Shown: positions 31,811-42,236 of the stretch, piece by piece
Numbering within the stretch: the first letter of the stretch is position 1
How the letters are laid out: the number at the start of each line of letters is the position of its first letter
NCBI GenBank assembly: GCA_022414725.1
Contig: CM039462.1
Coordinates: forward strand, 59,740,001 to 59,804,000
Source of the DNA: Microglena sp. YARC
Lineage: Eukaryota; Chlorophyta; Chlorophyceae; Chlamydomonadales; Chlamydomonadaceae
Length of the DNA stretch: 64,000 nucleotides
Direction of reading: 5' to 3'
The notes under the pieces: generated by a model
The model's input: only the letters and a program-made list of their open reading frames with translations
Told to the model about the DNA's origin: nothing
The model's database searches: none
Position numbers and translations under genes: made by a program

Positions 31811-32496
31811 ACATACATACGCAGGGAACAAGGACGAACCGGAGCCATTTCCAACCGTCGCGCTCAGTCGAACAAACAAACTATTGCTGTCCTGTCGAAA
31901 TGTAGGATTCGTGCACAGCGTCAGCTGGATGGCTACGCACAATTGTGGCGCCAAGCATGGCCCATGTGACGAGGACAAGACAGAAGACAAGACATAAGAC
32001 AAGACTGAATACAAGGCGAGTGGTTGGATGGCTCTATTTTACATTTCTTCCCTACGTTGTTCCATGCAAGTTCCCGGGAACCCTCGCAGAAATTCCATGT
32101 GCATGCGTTTTTTAAAGTCTCGAACTCGTATCTCGGCATTGTGGCACGTCTCCTGCGCACCAACCAAAATGAGAGGCGCTACCCGAAATCGCCCGACAGT
32201 TGTGAGGGTGACGTTGTCTACTGCCACCCTGGCACAAACTTCGCCTGGACATGATATCTGAGGTTGGGGTGGGGAATGCGCACAAGTATGGTACCGTACT
32301 GCACATTGTCAGCATGCACCTACTATTGAAGAGAGATCGCGCCCAATCAACGTCTTCTCCTCCGCACATCTGAACGTATTCTAAACACACCACCGCAGAC
32401 GAACGTCACATCTCTACACTACTTAGCAGCATTCTGTTTGCTCATACACTCGTGTGTGCAAAACATTTCCAACTACTGTTCTGAGCGTTCCTTCCG
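31811..32496. other. Upstream region of the VTT gene
   Basis: Between the TIR element and the VTT start codon. No repeat family and no recognisable coding domain is seen. It presumably holds the promoter and 5' UTR of the VTT gene, but no motif can be singled out. Confidence 0.35.
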
Positions 32497-32895
32497 ATGG
32501 GGTGCCCATGCGCATGGAGCAACCTAGTTCAGCATAGTAGAAAACCACTAGTGAATGCATTGCCCGCTAGCGCGAGGCTTCGGCGACCCTCAAGGCCGGT
32601 AGGGCGACCTTGCTCGGCCATCAAGCCTGAGAATAATCTGCAGCCAATCAACGACTCCCAAAGTTGTGTGGAGCGAAGCGCGCCTGTTCGTGAACACACA
32701 CCTGAAGTAGTTGGTGCCCATGATAATGTCTCCACCTCCGGCTCCAGCTCATCCGCTTCATTCAGTGGACAGAATGGTCTTGCGCTCGTGGCAGCCTTGG
32801 TCACTGCGGAGTGCTTACGCGCACTCCTCGTTCCGGAGATGGCACATGCCGAGGGGCTATCAAGTGGAGCTTTCGAAATCTACCAGCACTTCGTG
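32497..32895 (+). CDS. VTT exon 1: targeting peptide and leader
   Basis: 133 codons, donor GTAAGC, phase 0. The first acidic residue is at position 45. Before it the chain is rich in Arg, Ser, Ala and Pro, as in plastid transit peptides. Residues about 94-113 are hydrophobic (LALVAALVTAECLRALLVP) and are followed by AHAEG, which resembles a thylakoid-type processing site or could be a first membrane anchor. The first ATG in frame was chosen; no upstream in-frame alternative improves the model. Confidence 0.75.
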
Positions 32896-35800
32896 GTAAG
32901 CCTACCTTGTTGGTCTGGACTTTCGGTCCTCTGACCCGGTCTGACCTTAAAAAAATATCTTACCAAAATCGTGTTAACGTGGCAAATGCTCGCGGCTCTA
33001 TCCCTCAAATTCATGATGCACCCATCGACCCCTGGTCGCATAGCTTCTCTTGCCGACCAAAGGACTAGGGATGTAAGACACGGATCGTTCTGATCTTGTC
33101 TATCAATCATGAGGTATCCAGGTTTAGAGCTTTCTCCTCTTTTGTCAGATAGCCTCAGCAGAAACCTGTTGCTGATTTGCTGGGAGATGTGGGCTGTCTT
33201 AATAATCTCCTGGACCAACATCACCCATGCCCCTGTGTTCTTGTTTTGGAGGTTAGTTGCATAGTTTCCTTACTTCGTTGCCACCTTGCATTATTCTTTG
33301 TGCCCTGTGATTTCTGCGGGAGAATTGTTGTAGATATATATGTGTAACAGTGAGAAACGAGATGGGATGAGAAACAGGAAAACTTACAGGCAGTACCTGG
33401 CAGTACAGCATAAGGTCTGAGTGGGCAGTGAGTGTAAGATAAGCTCTGGTGGATTGCTATGAGAAAGAGACCCCAGAGAGGAGTTTCTAGGATCAGCTTG
33501 GGAAAAACAGGAAACTGTGCAGGTACTAAACAATAAAAACCCCAATGGGAAAAAAGTGGAGAAGAAACTATAATGGCTAATCTACTCTAGATTGTTAATC
33601 TACGGAGAAACCTCAACTATGAGGATGGGAAAATGCCAGGGAGCCATTAGGTAAAGGGTAATTGTTGAAGACCTCCCCTGGATGCTGAGGAGCAGGGCAC
33701 TGTATTGCCCTAGCTGGTATTCATAAGCAAGATGTATTTGGGCAAAGTCTGGCAAAGTCTGGCCCTTGCTGGTACTCTCAAGCAAGATATATTTTGGCCT
33801 TTATTGGGCCCTTATCAGCAGGCAGCTGCCTTGTTGGAGGTAGCCCCTGCATGGACGGAGTCTAGCCTTAGCTGGTACCAAGCGTGTCAAACATGTTTGT
33901 GCTATGGTAGACAACGTGTCTGCCAATGTAATGTTATCTAACGTCGTGTAGCTTGGGCCTCAAATGACCTGTCATCGATTCTGTAACAAAATCACACATG
34001 TGCAAACCTCCTGATGATGCTTTGTGTCTGAATGCATTATTTTTAGTCTAATGCTTTGATCACCCAGTGCTTTTGCATATATTTTGAATGAACCTGGCAT
34101 GAATTGCGTCCGACATGTTTGTACACAGGGGGAGCTTGAGGCCCTTAGACCTGCAAGCCCATTGCTTCCGTTCCCTGCGATATCACCCTCATGCTTGAAT
34201 ACCCTTGATCAATTTGAATCTGACTTGAATTGCGTCCAATATATCTATCCCAAAGGGAAGCTTGAGGCTCTGGGCCCTGCTGGCCCATTGCTACCATTCC
34301 CTGCGGTATCACCATTATGCTTGAATACCCTCGATCGATTTGAATCTGACTTGAATTGCATCCAATTTATGTATCCTCAGGGGGAGCTTGAGGCTCTGGG
34401 CCCTGCTGGTCCATTGCTACCGTTCCCTGCGGTACCACCCTTATGCTTGAAAACCCTCGATCAATTTGAATCTGACTTGAATTGCGTCCAATTTATGTAT
34501 CCACAGGCGCAGCTGGAGGCTCTGGGCCCTGCTGGCCCATTGCTGCTGATCGTTGCAATAATCATCACAGAGCTTGTGCCTCTCTTCCCCACCCAGCCCT
34601 TATCTATCACCAGTGGTCTCTTGTTTGGACCAGTGAAGGTGAGCTAATGTTAATTTTAATAAATAAATAGTATGCCTTACAGCGAGGCGTGAGGTTGAGG
34701 GGATCAGTATGTGGGACTATTTGTTTGGGGTCTTAACCAGCCAGAGATTTTACTTTCCTGCTATTTATAGCTTTCGCTACGTTTGGCCCTGTTTTGCCCA
34801 CATTGCTGCTATAAGTGACCCAAATCTATTATAAATCTAAATGGCTCTAAAAAGCTGTAATATGCTATAAGGACGCTGGCCCTGGAGGAGGCCTAAACCC
34901 ATGAAGCTACACAGAACCCACTTTCTGAACTGAAACAAATCCATGCAACCAGCAATATCTTAATTTGTTCGATAAGTAGCTTGTAGCTGAAATGATGGTG
35001 CTGATGATGGTGCTGCTAGTGCTGCTGAAGAGGATTGTGATGGTTACATTATCCTGGTGCCCTATTAGATTTTGTGCTAAAGGCTTTGCAGCGTCAACGG
35101 GGGGACTTCTGACAAGTTCTGCTTGTAGCAGAAAGGTAGTTGAAGAAACCCACTTCCTTTTCTGCATCGGCTGTTGTTGAATGTTGGTGATTGGAATTCA
35201 CCAGTACTGTTTGAGATGAGTTTGCAGGTATTGGTGGTATGTACGACAAATATCATGTATTCTGAACGCAATGTACTTTAATCTGCAACCCCCACAACAA
35301 ACATCATGTATCCTGAACCTGATGTGCTTCGATCTGCAGCAACCATGAAAAATACCATGTATTCTGAACCTGGTGTACTTCGATCTGCAAGCCCCATGGC
35401 AAATATCATGCATTCTGAACGGGATGAACTTTGATCTGCAATCCCCAGGGAGCCTTCATTGTGTTGGCTGGCTGCTTCTTGTCTGCAACAATTCACCCAC
35501 CCTTTCACCCACCCTTGCGTGCCACCCATACTCACACATTGACCTATCCATTCACTCACCCATACACCCATCCATAGCACCCATTCACCCACCTTTACCC
35601 GCCCATCCATACCCATCCCCAGGGAGCATTCATCGTGCTGACAGGCTGCTTCTTATCTGCCACAATGGCATTCTACCTCGCCCGAGGCGTGGGAAGATCG
35701 TTAGCTGAAAAATTGATAGCAATGGAAATGACCCCGGAGCATGAGGATCCAAATGCCCCTTCCAGTGATCACAATAGTGTCAAAGATAAATTCATCGAGG

Positions 35801-38800
35801 TGGGTTTGAATAATATAATAAAAGAAATAAACACAAGGCGTCCATATGTGAATTTGAATAAAAACTATCTAAAAAATCCAAGGTGATTTTGATCCTGGTA
35901 TGTCTAACGAGATTACTATGATATGATAACGCCTGGTGGGGCATGGTATTAAGGGGGTCTTATCTTCTGGCGATAGAGAACTGACTGCTACTTAACATGG
36001 ACAAAGCTACTATGGCGGTTGACAGCGACCGCGAATACTGAAGTGCACACGTAAGGATTGGAACCCAGCACCTTCAGCCCAGCGAAATGACCAAACTATA
36101 TAACAGGAGATCCTGCTTTTTGAGTTCAAACTAGGAGTGCACAATTTTAATTGATATGAATATATGATTGCTAGTGGTCATGGCCCGTGAAGGAGCCCTA
36201 CAGCCTCAGGGCACCATTGCATGCATTGAAAAGGATATTGGGAAGGTCTGTTGTTGCTTCTTGAGTTCAAACTAGTTGTGTACAACTTTAGTTGAAATGA
36301 TAGCTAATGATCATGGCCTTTGAAGGAGCCCCAGAGCCTCAGGGCACCATGGCATGCATTGAAAGGGATATTCGATCAGGTGTGTGTGTTCCTGCACTTT
36401 TTTAGCAAAGAAAGAGAACTCTAGGCTGCACATCTAATTTAGTTTATTTATTTAAATAACTATGTCACTTTTTTAAAATAACTAGTTCACGAATAATCCC
36501 TACCTCTGGTGTTTGCAGATGAAGGAAGCAGTCTAGAGAGGCCTGGTGCATTGGTGCATGATCTACCCCCCCCCCCCCCCCCACCACCCCCCACCCCCCC
36601 ACCCCCCCCCCACACACACACACACACATGCCCACCTTTACACCCACCCATACCCACCCACCCTTACACACCCATCCCACGCAGATGAAGAAGGCAGTCG
36701 AGAGAGGAGACTTTAGAAGTCAGACTACAGCAATTCTAGTTCTCCGCCTCACCCCAATCATTCCTTTCAGTGCTTCCAACTACATCGTTGGATTGACTAA
36801 GGTATGTAGGCTTTGTTGCATTTTTTTTTCTTTTCTTTTTTTGCTGTTGTGGGCCATGATTCCCCCCCTGGGCTCCGTCAAGCTGCAGGCACATTTGGAG
36901 TCCAGCAGGGCACCAGGAAAAATACAACTTTTGGTTTCAGCCATGTGCGCAAAACTTTTGGTCTTCTTGGTACACCCCTGTCATTCTTTTCAGTGCTTCC
37001 AACTACATTGTTGGAGTGACAAAGGTATGTAGGCTTGGAAGCATATTTTTCTTTCCTTTTTTGCTGTTTTGGGCATGATTTCCTCCCTGAGACCTGTTAA
37101 GCTGGGGGCACATTTGGAGTCCAGCAGCCACCAGGAAAATAAAACTTTTATTCCCAGCCATGTGCGTACAACTCTAGGTCTTCAGGGCTCATCCCAATCA
37201 TTCCTTTCAGTGCTTGCAACTTCATTGTTGGACTGCCAAAGGTATGTAGGCTTGATGGCATATTTTATTTTCTTTTGTTTTGGGGCATGATTTCCTCCCT
37301 GGGCCCCGTTGAGCTGGGGGCACATTTGTAGTCCAGCAGGGCACCAGGAAAAAATAAATCTTTTGGTCTCAGCCATCTAAGTGTAACTTTTGGTCTCAGC
37401 CATCTGAGTGTAACTTGCAGTCTCAGCCATCTGAGTGTAACTTATGGTCTCAGCCATCTAAGTGTAACCTTTGGTCTCAGCCATCTGAGTGTAACTTATG
37501 GTCTCAGCCATCTAAGTGTAACTTTTGGTCTCAGCCATTTGAGTGTAACTTATGGTCTCAGCCATCTAAGTGTAACTTTTGTTCTCAGCCATGTGCGTAC
37601 AACTTTTGATGTTGGATATCTAGTAAAAGTGTTGATCTTGGATGTCTGAATACGTCTTTTGATCTCAGCGATGGAAGTACAATTTTTTTATTTGACATGT
37701 TTGATTACATCTTTTGGTCTCAGCCATCTGAGGACAACTTTTGATATGAGATTGTTGAGTACATCTTTCTATCTTGGATATCCGAGTTCGACTTCTGATC
37801 GTAGTCACCTGCTTACAACTTTTGATATTGGATATCTGCTCACAACTTTTGATCTCAGCCATCTGAGTCCATCTTTTGATCTTAGCAATCTGATTACAAC
37901 TTTTGATATGAGATTGTTTAGTACATCTTTCTATCTTGGATATTGGAGTTTGATCTTAACCACCGGCCTACAACTTTTGATATTGGATATCTGCTCACAA
38001 CTTTTGATCTCAGCCATCTGAGTCCATCTTTTGATCTCAGCAATCTGATTACGACTTTTGATATGAGATTGCTTAGTACATCTTTTTATCTTGGATATCT
38101 GAGTTTGATCTAAGCCACCTGCCTACAACTTTTGATATATCTGTGTATAAATTTTTATCTCGGACATCTGAGTACATCTTTTGATCTTAGCCATCTGAGT
38201 GCATATTTTGTCATGCGATTGTTTAGTCCATCTTTCTATCTTGGATATCTGAGTTCAACTTTTGATCTAAACCACCTGCTTACAACTTTTGGTATCGGAC
38301 ATCTGGGTACAACTTTTGATATCGGATATCTGAGTACATCTTTTGATCATACCCATCTGAGTATATCTTTTGCTCTCGGATATTAAGTAAAACTTTTGAT
38401 CCGAGTCATCTGAGTAAAACTGTTGATGTCAGATATGCAGTACATCTTTTGATCTGAGATATCTATTACACATTGTGATCTGAGATATGTAGTACAACTG
38501 ATGATCTCATATATCTGAGTATATCTTTTGTTATCAGGTATGTAGTTCAAGTTTGGGTCTGCGAAATCTATTACGCGTGGCCATCTGAGATGTGTAGTAC
38601 AAGTTTTGATCTTGGATATTCATAGTACAAGTTTTGTCCATATATTTTTCGTACAAGTATTGATCTGAGATATCTAGTACAAGTTGTCATCTGATATATC
38701 CAGTACAAGTGTTTATCACATTTCCTTTTGTCTCTACTATGCAGGTTCCCTATGGCCCGTACGCTGTGGGCACCCTTGTAGGACTGTCCGGCTGGTGCAT

Positions 38801-39477
38801 TTTGTATGCTTCCCTGGGTGGAGCAGGCAGGGTGCTGTTGGATAATGGTTCCGACCTTAGCACCGTCATGGCTGGTCAGTTAGTTGGATAAAGTTGGTTG
38901 GTTAGTTGGTCAGTGGATTGTTGGGTTGGTTGAGTTAGTCACATCGATTGGGCATGGCATTGTCAGGAGAATGTTATATTGAATGTTGTAATAGTAAACA
39001 TTGTGTTGTACTCCCGCAAGGAATTGGCCAATGATTTGGCGAAAGATTATTTGGCAAAAGAATGTATGCCAAATTCGATTACTAGTCTAACCTGAGTCTG
39101 GCCAAACCTTCTTCCTTCATACTCTGATTTACGTATCCTCATCATCTCTTCACCCATACCAGCCCCGACCCATATTCTCATCCCCCCATTCTGTTTCGGC
39201 ACCCCTTACAGGTTTATTGAATCAAGCAAGTGGCTATTCAAGTACCATTGCCACCTCTGTGATAGCCCTGTTATGCAACTGAGGATTGGGATATGTCGGC
39301 TACCAAAAGCTCTCGTCCCCCAAGGAGGTGGCAGCCCAGAAATTGGGAGAGATAGATGCTCCCTCTGATACTTCTACTTCCGCTGACTCCCCCTTGCCTA
39401 CAGAGGGGGGGTCACTAGACAGCATGTCTGGGGAGGGACGGGAGATGGTCCCTGAAGAGGTGGTATCTAGGCGATAG
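32497..39477 (+). CDS. VTT/DedA (TVP38/TMEM64-like) membrane protein, probably plastid
   Basis: Six exons: 32497-32895, 34507-34638, 35623-35799, 36685-36801, 38745-38874 and 39212 onward. All have GT-AG ends and compatible phases (0,0,0,0,1). The joined protein shows a plastid-like N-terminus, then the VTT domain in order: GPLLLI, ELVPLFPTQPLS, SGLLFG, FYLARGVGR, VLRLTPIIPFSASNY-x-VGLTK and VPYGPYAVGTLVG. VTT proteins are polytopic membrane proteins. Members such as TMEM41B and VMP1 act as lipid scramblases, and plastid members exist in plants. The frame meets TGA at 39280 but stays open beyond it to 39477, so the product is about 340 or about 406 residues. Introns carry exon-end duplications. 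Confidence 0.9.
32896..34086 (+). other. VTT intron 1, mostly unique
   Basis: Contains a short local duplication near 33695-33790 (GGCAAAGTCTGGC and GCTGGTACTCTCAAGCAAGAT). Otherwise no repeat family is evident until the 126-bp array. Confidence 0.6.
34087..34506 (+). repeat. 126-bp tandem copies of VTT exon 2 acceptor and 5' end
   Basis: Three copies precede the real exon. The codon pair that follows the splice site lies at 34132, 34258 and 34384, and at 34510 in the real exon: exactly 126 bp apart each time. Each unit has TTTGAATCTGACTTGAATTG, a TATCCTCAG-like acceptor, then GAGCTTGAGGCTCTGGGCC and CTGCTGGCCCATTGCT, after which the copies diverge from the exon (TACCATTCCCTGCGGT). Because 126 is a multiple of three, one frame stays open through all copies. 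Confidence 0.92.
34507..34638 (+). CDS. VTT exon 2: start of the VTT domain
   Basis: 44 codons: AQLEALGPAGPLLLIVAI, then IITELVPLFPTQPLS and ITSGLLFGPVK before GTGAGC. The GP-LL and P-x-x-PLS-x-x-x-GLLFG pattern is typical of plant plastid VTT proteins. It is the last and intact copy of the 126-bp array. Confidence 0.92.
34655..35622 (+). other. VTT intron 2
   Basis: Includes a dispersed fragment at 34655-34710 also seen at 13925. From 35230 to 35450 there are five ~58-bp units of TATCATGTATTCTGAACC...ACTTCGATCTGCA. At 35440-35480 the stretch CCCCAGGGAGCCTTCATTGTG and GGCTGCTTCTTGTCTGCAAC is a decayed copy of the acceptor and start of exon 3. Confidence 0.75.
35623..35799 (+). CDS. VTT exon 3
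   Basis: 59 codons in phase 0 after CCATCCCCAG: GAFIVLTGCFLSATMAFYLA, then RGVGRSLAEKLIAMEM, an acidic loop (TPEHEDPNAPSSDHN) and KDKFIEV-type end at GTGGGT. G-x-x-x-x-AFYLAR-x-x-GR is the conserved helix end of VTT proteins. A decayed copy of its first ~40 nt lies about 175 bp upstream. Confidence 0.92.
35920..36115 (-). mobile_element. tRNA-derived SINE (inverted) in VTT intron 3
   Basis: On the minus strand a B-box-like GGGTTCCAATCC is followed by a body that ends CCCCACCAGGCGTTATCAT, the same 3' end as the SINE at 23926. The A-box is weaker (TAGTTTGGTCATTTCG). Confidence 0.65.
36116..36400 (+). repeat. Two ~147-bp tandem copies
   Basis: Each unit has TTGAGTTCAAACTAG, CATGGCC, GAAGGAGCCC and CCTCAGGGCACCATTGCATGC. 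Within VTT intron 3, not coding. Confidence 0.85.
36500..36545 (+). pseudogene. Decayed copy of VTT exon 4 start
   Basis: TGTTTGCAG is followed by ATGAAGGAAGCAGTC and then TAG (36534-36536), against ATGAAGAAGGCAGTCGAG in the real exon 166 bp downstream. Use of this acceptor would introduce a stop. Confidence 0.88.
36685..36801 (+). CDS. VTT exon 4: conserved RLTPIIPF segment
   Basis: 39 codons in phase 0: MKKAVERGDFRSQTTAILVL, then RLTPIIPFSASNYIVGLTK before GTATGTAGG. This is the hallmark 'R-x-x-P-x-x-P-F-x-x-x-N-Y-x-x-G' of the family. The acceptor is preceded by a C/CA-rich tract. Confidence 0.95.
36930..37250 (+). repeat. Two decayed downstream copies of VTT exon 4 and donor
   Basis: Copies end at 37024 and 37241, 223 and 440 bp after the real donor. 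Both keep CATTCTTTTCAGTGCTT or CATTCCTTTCAGTGCTTGC, the ATTGTTGGA codons and CAAAGGTATGTAGG, but the frame is lost upstream. The intron sequence after each donor (TTTTTGCTGTTGTGGGC, GGCACATTTGGAGTCCAGCAG) is duplicated with them. Confidence 0.92.
37365..38735 (+). repeat. Long degenerate minisatellite (CTCAGCCATCTGAGT)n
   Basis: It starts with nine regular 30-bp units (GTCTCAGCCATCTGAGTG then TAACTTATG or variants) and degenerates into about 45 units of 25-60 bp with TTTTGATCTCGG and ATATCTGAGTACA. The core CTCAGCCATCTGAG is partly palindromic. The seed appears to be the phrase GTTTCAGCCATGTGCGC that follows the exon 4 copies. Confidence 0.88.
38745..38874 (+). CDS. VTT exon 5
   Basis: 43 codons plus one base: VPYGPYAVGTLVGLSGWCIL, then YASLGGAGRVLLDNGSDLS and TVMA|G at GTCAGT. 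The V-x-x-x-x-Y-x-x-GT-x-x-G pattern is the last conserved block of the VTT domain. Acceptor CTATGCAG. Confidence 0.92.
39212..39477 (+). CDS. VTT exon 6 with in-frame TGA
   Basis: Acceptor CCTTACAG, phase 1. The frame gives LLNQASGYSSTIATSVIALLCN and then TGA at 39280-39282. In the same frame it continues GLGYVGYQKLSSPKEVAAQK, a Ser/Asp-rich stretch and EEVVSRR before TAG at 39475-39477. The GLGYVGYQKL stretch looks like a helix end plus basic anchor. The array downstream is seeded at the second stop, not the first, which favours the longer frame being the ancestral one. Confidence 0.7.
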
Positions 39478-40040
39478 GGGTTGAGTTGTTGCTTCCTAGG
39501 CGGTAGTCGTGGTTGTTGAAGAAGTGATAGGGGGGCTGAGCTGTTGCTTCCAAGGCAGTACTTGCAGATGAGGAAGAGGTTGTAGCAAGGTGATAGGGGG
39601 CTGAGCTGTTGCTTCCTAGGCGGTAGTTGCGGTTGTTAGAAAGGTTGTAGCAAGGCGATAGGGGAGTTGGGCTGTTGCTTCTTAGGCGGTAGTTGTGCTG
39701 AAGGTGGAAGAGGTTGTAGCAAGGAGATAGTAGTTGCTGTTGTTCAAAGAGGTTGTAGCAAGGCGACAGGGGAGCTGGGCTGTTGCTTTTTAGGCGGTAG
39801 TTGCGCTGAAGGTAGAAGAGGTTGTAGCAAGTGAACAGGGTGGCTGGGCTGTTGCTTTTTAGGCGGTAGTTGCGCTGAAGGTGAAAGAGGTAGTAGCATG
39901 GCGATAGGGGGACTGGGCTGTTGCTTTTTACGCGGTAGTTGCGCTGAAGGTGGGGGAGATTGTAGGCAAGGCGGTAGGTAAGGGGCTGAAGCTGTTGCTT
40001 CCAAGGCGATAAAGGAGCTGAGCAGATAGGACACTCCTAC
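39455..40040 (+). repeat. Array seeded at the distal VTT stop codon
   Basis: About eight units of 60-80 bp contain GAAGAGGTTGTAGCAAGGCGATAGGGG, GGGCTGTTGCTTTTTAGGCGG and TAGTTGCGCTGAAGGT. The first unit is the coding end itself: GAAGAGGTGGTATCTAGGCGATAG. Confidence 0.85.
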
Positions 40041-40189
40041 TGCTCCCACAACAGTTGAGGCTCTCTCACACTGCCGAGAGGGAGTTGAAGTAGTTATATG
40101 AGAAGAATAAAAATAATTGTTACTATGTTGTATACGCGGGCAATGCGCCGTCAATCCGTATGCAGAAGACAAACTCTCCCCGTGCGATA

Positions 40190-40412
40190 ACCATGGAACC
40201 ATGGTTTGAAATCATACTGATTCTAGACATGCATGTGCACCGACAGGTTAACCACATGTCAAGGTTAAATAAGAGCTGGGCTAGGTTAAGCATTCGTGGT
40301 TACTGTCAACAGCCATGGCAGCCTTTTCCGGGTAAAGTAGCAGCCCGTTCCTTACCGCCGTGAGGCTGGACTCCCTTGATACTACGCCCACCAGGCGTTA
40401 TCATTACATATA
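40190..40412 (+). mobile_element. SINE copy, 3' end well preserved
   Basis: The 3' end GGACTCCCTTGATACTACGCC and CACCAGGCGTTATCATTAC matches the SINE at 23926-24133. The 5' half is diverged and its promoter boxes are not convincing. Confidence 0.55.
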
Positions 40413-41489
40413 AGGGCTGAGCAGAAGCTGCATTCAAAGCTCCACTTTCCATATTCAATGAGAGTTGCTAAACGGCTGCAGTTGGAAGGGAAGGGAGGGA
40501 AAGGAGAGGTGTACTTCACATCAATAATACATGATAATATGTAAGTGTATGTGTGCTTGTGTTCTGATGGATATTTGGGGATGCTTTTTGGTATTAATGA
40601 TTGATCATATGTTTTTATATCGCTTTGCTGATGGGATTGCCAGATAGGTCAGGAAGCCTAAAAATGGATCCATTCTGGAATTATAGTACTAGTAATTATG
40701 CCAACAGATGGGCCAGATGTTAGATGGTTCACGTGTTAGATCTGTCAGACAGCTGGCCCAGATATCTGCCAATTTTGGAGCTCGCGCTGTATCTATGGCC
40801 ACTGGTATTTCTAGCTGGCTGAAAAGCCTGCAGGGACACTTGAGTGTACCTAGTCGATTGTAGTGGGGTCTTCCCAACTGATGTAAAGCAAGCAATGATG
40901 AATTTGTTTTAAGAACTCTATTTTGTACGAAGCCTATTTTGTACAGATCCCAATTTGTATGAAACTGGAAATGTGTTTATGGTCAAGGTATGAACTCACA
41001 TTTTGTTTGAATTATAAATGGGGATGCATGGTTCCATCACCTCTCAAGGAATATATTGGATCGGATTGTTACAAGTTTGTTCTGTTGGCCCGCTGTCTTC
41101 CAAATCCTCCTGTGGGATCCATGCGGAAACTAGGGGGGAGTGGGGATACTCTCAGGATTATATGCAAGTTTTAGTTGCGACATTTCGCAATGGCGGACCA
41201 TTAATTCATGATCCTATCCCCTGCATGGTTGGAACCCATAACCTACTTGGCCTATCCCCTGGACTGTTAACATACAAACATACACACAAACTTCTGATGT
41301 GTGACTAGCTTGCTTTGCGTTCCTTGAGTTTTGTGGAGTTCGTTTTTTTGTAATCAAACGAAGTTGTGCATGATTTAATATTCGCGTTAAGAGAGTGCTA
41401 ACCAGGGCTGTGCATTTTGTGCTAAATCGCTACATCTTTGCGTTCCATCAATGAACTATTTCATTCAATCCCCTCATACCACCCCTCTC
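40413..41489. other. No gene recognised
   Basis: Mixed sequence with a motif at 41225-41275 (AACCTACTTGGCC, CCCCTGGACTG) related to the ends of the element at 30792-31810. No supported exon. Confidence 0.4.
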
Positions 41490-42236
41490 TATTCCGCAGG
41501 CATCAGATTCGTTCTATAGCAACAGTTTAGGAATGGGGTTCCCATTGGCTGAACACAGAAATAGAATGAGGGTGGTGGATAGAGCACACATCCCTCGCTC
41601 AATGAGACACTGTCAAATGTGTGGTTCCAAAACCCTGAGGATGAAATGCATATGTTTGAGTGCCCTTTTTATAATGATATTCGCCTCCGCTACCAGAAGC
41701 TGTTTACAGATATTTATAGGAATGTCCATGAGGATACCAACTTAACCGTATGGAATGTGGAATTCTGCGATTCCACATTCAGAACCTTTATGAATGGAAA
41801 TGGCACTAAGTCTTTTTGGAGCAACCTAGCCGACTATCTTTCTACTTGTAGAAGAGCAAGACAGGAAGCCCTGGACTGCTAGTGGCACCGTAATTTATGC
41901 GATCCGCCTTTTTTTTCTTCTTCTTGTGACTTCTCATTTGTTACCTCTTACCTCCGCACTGTAAGTGGTTGAGATCTGGTCCGCTCTAAGGGGTTCTAAT
42001 CAACCTACGCCACCAAAAGCGGTGGTTGGGGAGTTTGGTTTGTTTCCCGCCGCCCCCCCCCGCCCCCCCCTCCCCCCCCCCCTCGACACACCCCTGATGT
42101 AATGGGTTTTTTGCTTTGTGGGTGTTTTTTTTTTCTTTTCTTTTTGTTTAAAGCACAGGAGTCTCATACACCCTCGCGGTGTTCAAGTAAGAACTTTAAC
42201 TGTAATGTAATGGTCATGTGAGATGTAATGTAATTC
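41490..42236 (+). mobile_element. 5'-truncated LINE 3' end, copy 2
   Basis: Sister of the copy at 14987-15785. It encodes the same C-terminal region (ERMRVVDRAHIPRSMRHCQM in ancestral form, HMFECPFYNDIRLRYQK, WNVEFCDSTFRTFMN, FWSNLADYLSTCRRARQEAL) in two frames because of indels near 41545 and 41635. The 3' UTR follows from 41883 with an expanded poly-C/T segment at 42050-42085, then CTCATACACCCTCGCGG and a short TGTAATGTAA tail with a second partial tail at 42222-42235. Confidence 0.88.

Noticed and set aside
39280..39282. Selenocysteine codon in the VTT gene
   Set aside because: VTT proteins are not known selenoproteins, no SECIS-like hairpin was recognised in the 3' flank, and a nonsense change or read error is simpler.
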